Part shown: piece by piece, positions 63,111 through 64,000 of the stretch | Numbering within the stretch: position 1 is the first letter of the stretch | Layout: each line of letters begins with the position of its first letter | Source of the DNA: Allopusillimonas ginsengisoli | Lineage (GTDB): Bacteria > Pseudomonadota > Gammaproteobacteria > Burkholderiales > Burkholderiaceae_B | DNA: 64,000 bases | Reading direction: 5' to 3' | Assembly: GCF_004153455.1 (NCBI RefSeq) | Contig: NZ_SDQE01000004.1 | Span: 170,213-234,212 of the forward strand | Notes under the pieces: generated by a model | Seen by the model: only the letters and a program-made list of their open reading frames with translations | What the model was told of the DNA's origin: nothing | Databases searched by the model: none | Position numbers and translations under genes: made by a program

Positions 63111-63589
63111 TGCCTGACCTCGGACTTCAGCAGCCCGATGCGGCCGAGCAGGCGCAACTGTTCCAGGACATCGGCCCGCTGCCGCTGCAGGGCAAGGCCT
63201 GGCCGACGTGGATCAAGATACTGGCGGTGGTTGTGCTGGTGTTGATCGGGCTGAAAATTGGCCAGGTGGCCGCCAGCCCTGTCGGGCGTAATCTGAGCCC
63301 GATGGTGAGCGGGAGCATCGTGCTGTGCTTTGCGGGGCTGATTGTGCTGGCGCGTTATATGCTGGTGTCGCAGACGCGTATTACTGAGCAGGGGATTGAA
63401 CAATCGTGGCTGGGCAAGCGGGAGGTCGCGTGGCAAGATCTCCAGTATGCGAAGTTTGTTCCGCTGGTGGCGTCCAAGCGGCTGATTTGCTTTCCGCGTC
63501 GCGGGCGGCCGGTGATTTTTCAGGCGGGAACGCGAGAACTGCAGATTGCATTTGCCCGGATTGCGCTGGTTTATCGGCGACGACGCTGA
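63110..63589 (+). CDS. small membrane protein with PH-like domain
   Basis: A 159-residue protein with two predicted membrane helices (about 34-52 ILAVVVLVLIGLKIGQVA and 67-85 GSIVLCFAGLIVLARYML) followed by a short beta-rich region (TRITEQGIEQSWLGKREVAWQDL) like bacterial PH-type domains. The family is uncharacterised. Its ATG overlaps the HMG-CoA lyase stop by one base, so it is translated with it. The ending is basic (VYRRRR). Confidence 0.65.
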   Translation: MPDLGLQQPDAAEQAQLFQDIGPLPLQGKAWPTWIKILAVVVLVLIGLKIGQVAASPVGRNLSPMVSGSIVLCFAGLIVLARYMLVSQTRITEQGIEQSWLGKREVAWQDLQYAKFVPLVASKRLICFPRRGRPVIFQAGTRELQIAFARIALVYRRRR

Positions 63590-63740
63590 TTGCCGGGTGT
63601 GATGGTTCACCGATGTTGCTTTCGCGACTGGAAGGGCGCTTAAAACGGCAAGCCAGTCCGGTTGGCAATTGGGTGACTCAGCATTCCCAACGCTTGCGCG
63701 GCGGTGCTGCACAGGGCTGACCGGGCAGCTTGTGCAGGCG

Positions 63741-63863
63741 CCGCGTTTTGCCCTGGAGCGGGGAGACAAGGCCGCAACTGCTCGAGCACGACGCTTGTGC
63801 ACAGTCCAGTGGACTGTGCACCGTGCGAGTTTTGCGGCCGCCCCGATCCGGGGCAAAACGCGG
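63741..63863. repeat. 123-bp nested imperfect palindrome
   Basis: Three nested arm pairs: outer 63741-63763 against 63841-63863 (21 of 23 complementary), middle GGCCGCAA at 63770-63777 against TTGCGGCC at 63832-63839 (perfect), and inner GTGCACAGTCC at 63797-63807 against 63811-63821 (perfect 11 bp, 3-base loop). As RNA or extruded DNA this makes one long hairpin. It has no T-tract. It could be a repeat-family element, a MITE, or an attenuating structure protecting an IS from read-through. Confidence 0.75.
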
Positions 63864-63883
63864 GGAGTCCCGCAGGGACGAGA

Positions 63884-63910
63884 GTGTCCGTAATTTTGTG
63901 TTCGGTCCTA
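63884..63910 (+). mobile_element. possible left terminal repeat of an IS256-like element
   Basis: The stretch reading gtgtccgtaattttgtgttcgg on the plus strand resembles, from memory, the terminal inverted repeats of IS256-family elements (TTACGGACAC orientation on the minus strand), and it is followed at once by a ribosome site and the start of a gene. The right end is outside the window, so the element cannot be confirmed here. Confidence 0.4.
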
Positions 63911-63934
63911 TGATTATCTTCAAGGAGATGAACC

Positions 63935-64000
63935 ATGGCACAAGAACCAAAGAAGGAACCTAAAGGCATTCCCAAGGGTGCGTTACCGGCCAGCGCCCAG
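63935..64000 (+). CDS. partial gene, possibly an IS256-family transposase N-terminus
   Basis: ATG with a strong CAAGGAG ribosome site 8 bases upstream opens a frame that is still open at the window edge (22 codons). The residues are rich in Lys, Pro and Gly and include PKGALPASAQ, reminiscent of the variable N-terminus of IS256-type transposases (a basic run followed by LP and a DQL-like segment). Too little is visible to be sure; it could be an unrelated small basic protein. Confidence 0.4.
   Translation, partial: MAQEPKKEPKGIPKGALPASAQ

Larger units (their letters stand above)
63590..63934. other. 345-bp gene-free interval with palindrome and IS end
   Basis: From the end of the PH-like gene to the partial gene at 63935 no credible coding region is seen on either strand. 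The first 150 bases hold nothing recognised. A large nested palindrome occupies 63741-63863, and the stretch from about 63884 looks like an insertion-sequence left end. A short GTCCC-GCA-GGGAC hairpin joins the two (63867-63879). Confidence 0.7.

Overview
This 64 kb window reads as a piece of a betaproteobacterial chromosome, most likely from the family Alcaligenaceae (Bordetella, Achromobacter or Pusillimonas relatives). The reasons are the moderately high G+C, two orphan Bug-type (TctC family) periplasmic receptors, the gpmA-envC-ctpA-moeB and rsmB-DUF4390-ntrYX blocks typical of Burkholderiales, and the grxC-secB-gpsA-trmL neighbourhood. The genus cannot be fixed by reading alone. No rRNA, tRNA or CRISPR array was recognised. 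Coding density is very high, and almost all genes are housekeeping or envelope genes in conserved operons.

Layout, left half. 0.1-3.6 kb: an isoaspartyl-methyltransferase-like gene with tolC, facing rfaE2 and a ferritin-like diiron gene. 3.7-8.1 kb: the ubiquinone genes ubiE, ubiJ and ubiB on the minus strand, interrupted by a Tim44-domain gene and two strong terminators. 8.2-10.3 kb: phoBR with a possible Pho box. 10.5-12.2 kb: 5-oxoprolinase subunits pxpBC without pxpA. 12.3-14.5 kb: ilvA and a YqaA-like membrane protein. 14.5-20.1 kb: a LysR regulator divergent from an uncharacterised beta-propeller gene that is followed by a complete GltIJKL glutamate/aspartate-type ABC transporter. 20.2-24.2 kb: a 1312-residue FAD / Fe-S / CCG oxidoreductase. 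24.3-24.8 kb: apt.

Layout, right half. 25-28.7 kb: Kdo and LPS-transport operon kdsD-kdsC-lptC-lptA-lptB. 28.9-33 kb: hpf-ptsN-hprK-rapZ-rlpA, with no rpoN between lptB and hpf. 33-36.3 kb: rsmI, yraN, a gmhA/diaA gene, a dolP-like lipoprotein gene and a TlpA-like gene. 36.3-38 kb: argB and a HAD phosphatase. 38-42.7 kb: gpmA-envC-ctpA-moeB on the minus strand. 42.8-45.2 kb: rhodanese-grxC-secB-gpsA. 45.3-50.1 kb: an accessory block (Bug receptor, flavin monooxygenase, two AhpD/CMD-fold proteins, second Bug receptor) lying between gpsA and trmL. 50.2-52.5 kb: trmL, comF and a BioC-like methyltransferase. 52.6-57.7 kb: rsmB-DUF4390-ntrY-ntrX, where NtrX lacks its AAA+ domain. 57.8-63.6 kb: rimO, dprA, def, fmt, HMG-CoA lyase and a small PH-like membrane protein. 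63.6-64 kb: a large nested palindrome and what looks like the left end of an insertion sequence cut by the window edge.

The most interesting signals are: (1) the LysR / beta-propeller / GltIJKL locus; (2) the monooxygenase and CMD-pair island with its AT-rich promoter framed by a 7-bp inverted repeat; (3) -10 boxes 6-7 bases before the start codons of ptsN, gmhA/diaA and kdsD, suggesting leaderless mRNAs; (4) an intrinsic terminator ending exactly at the fmt start codon; (5) an NtrX without its sigma-54 contact domain together with the missing rpoN in the lptB-hpf interval; and (6) the 123-bp nested palindrome beside the putative IS end. All family assignments rest on motifs read by eye; no database search was run.
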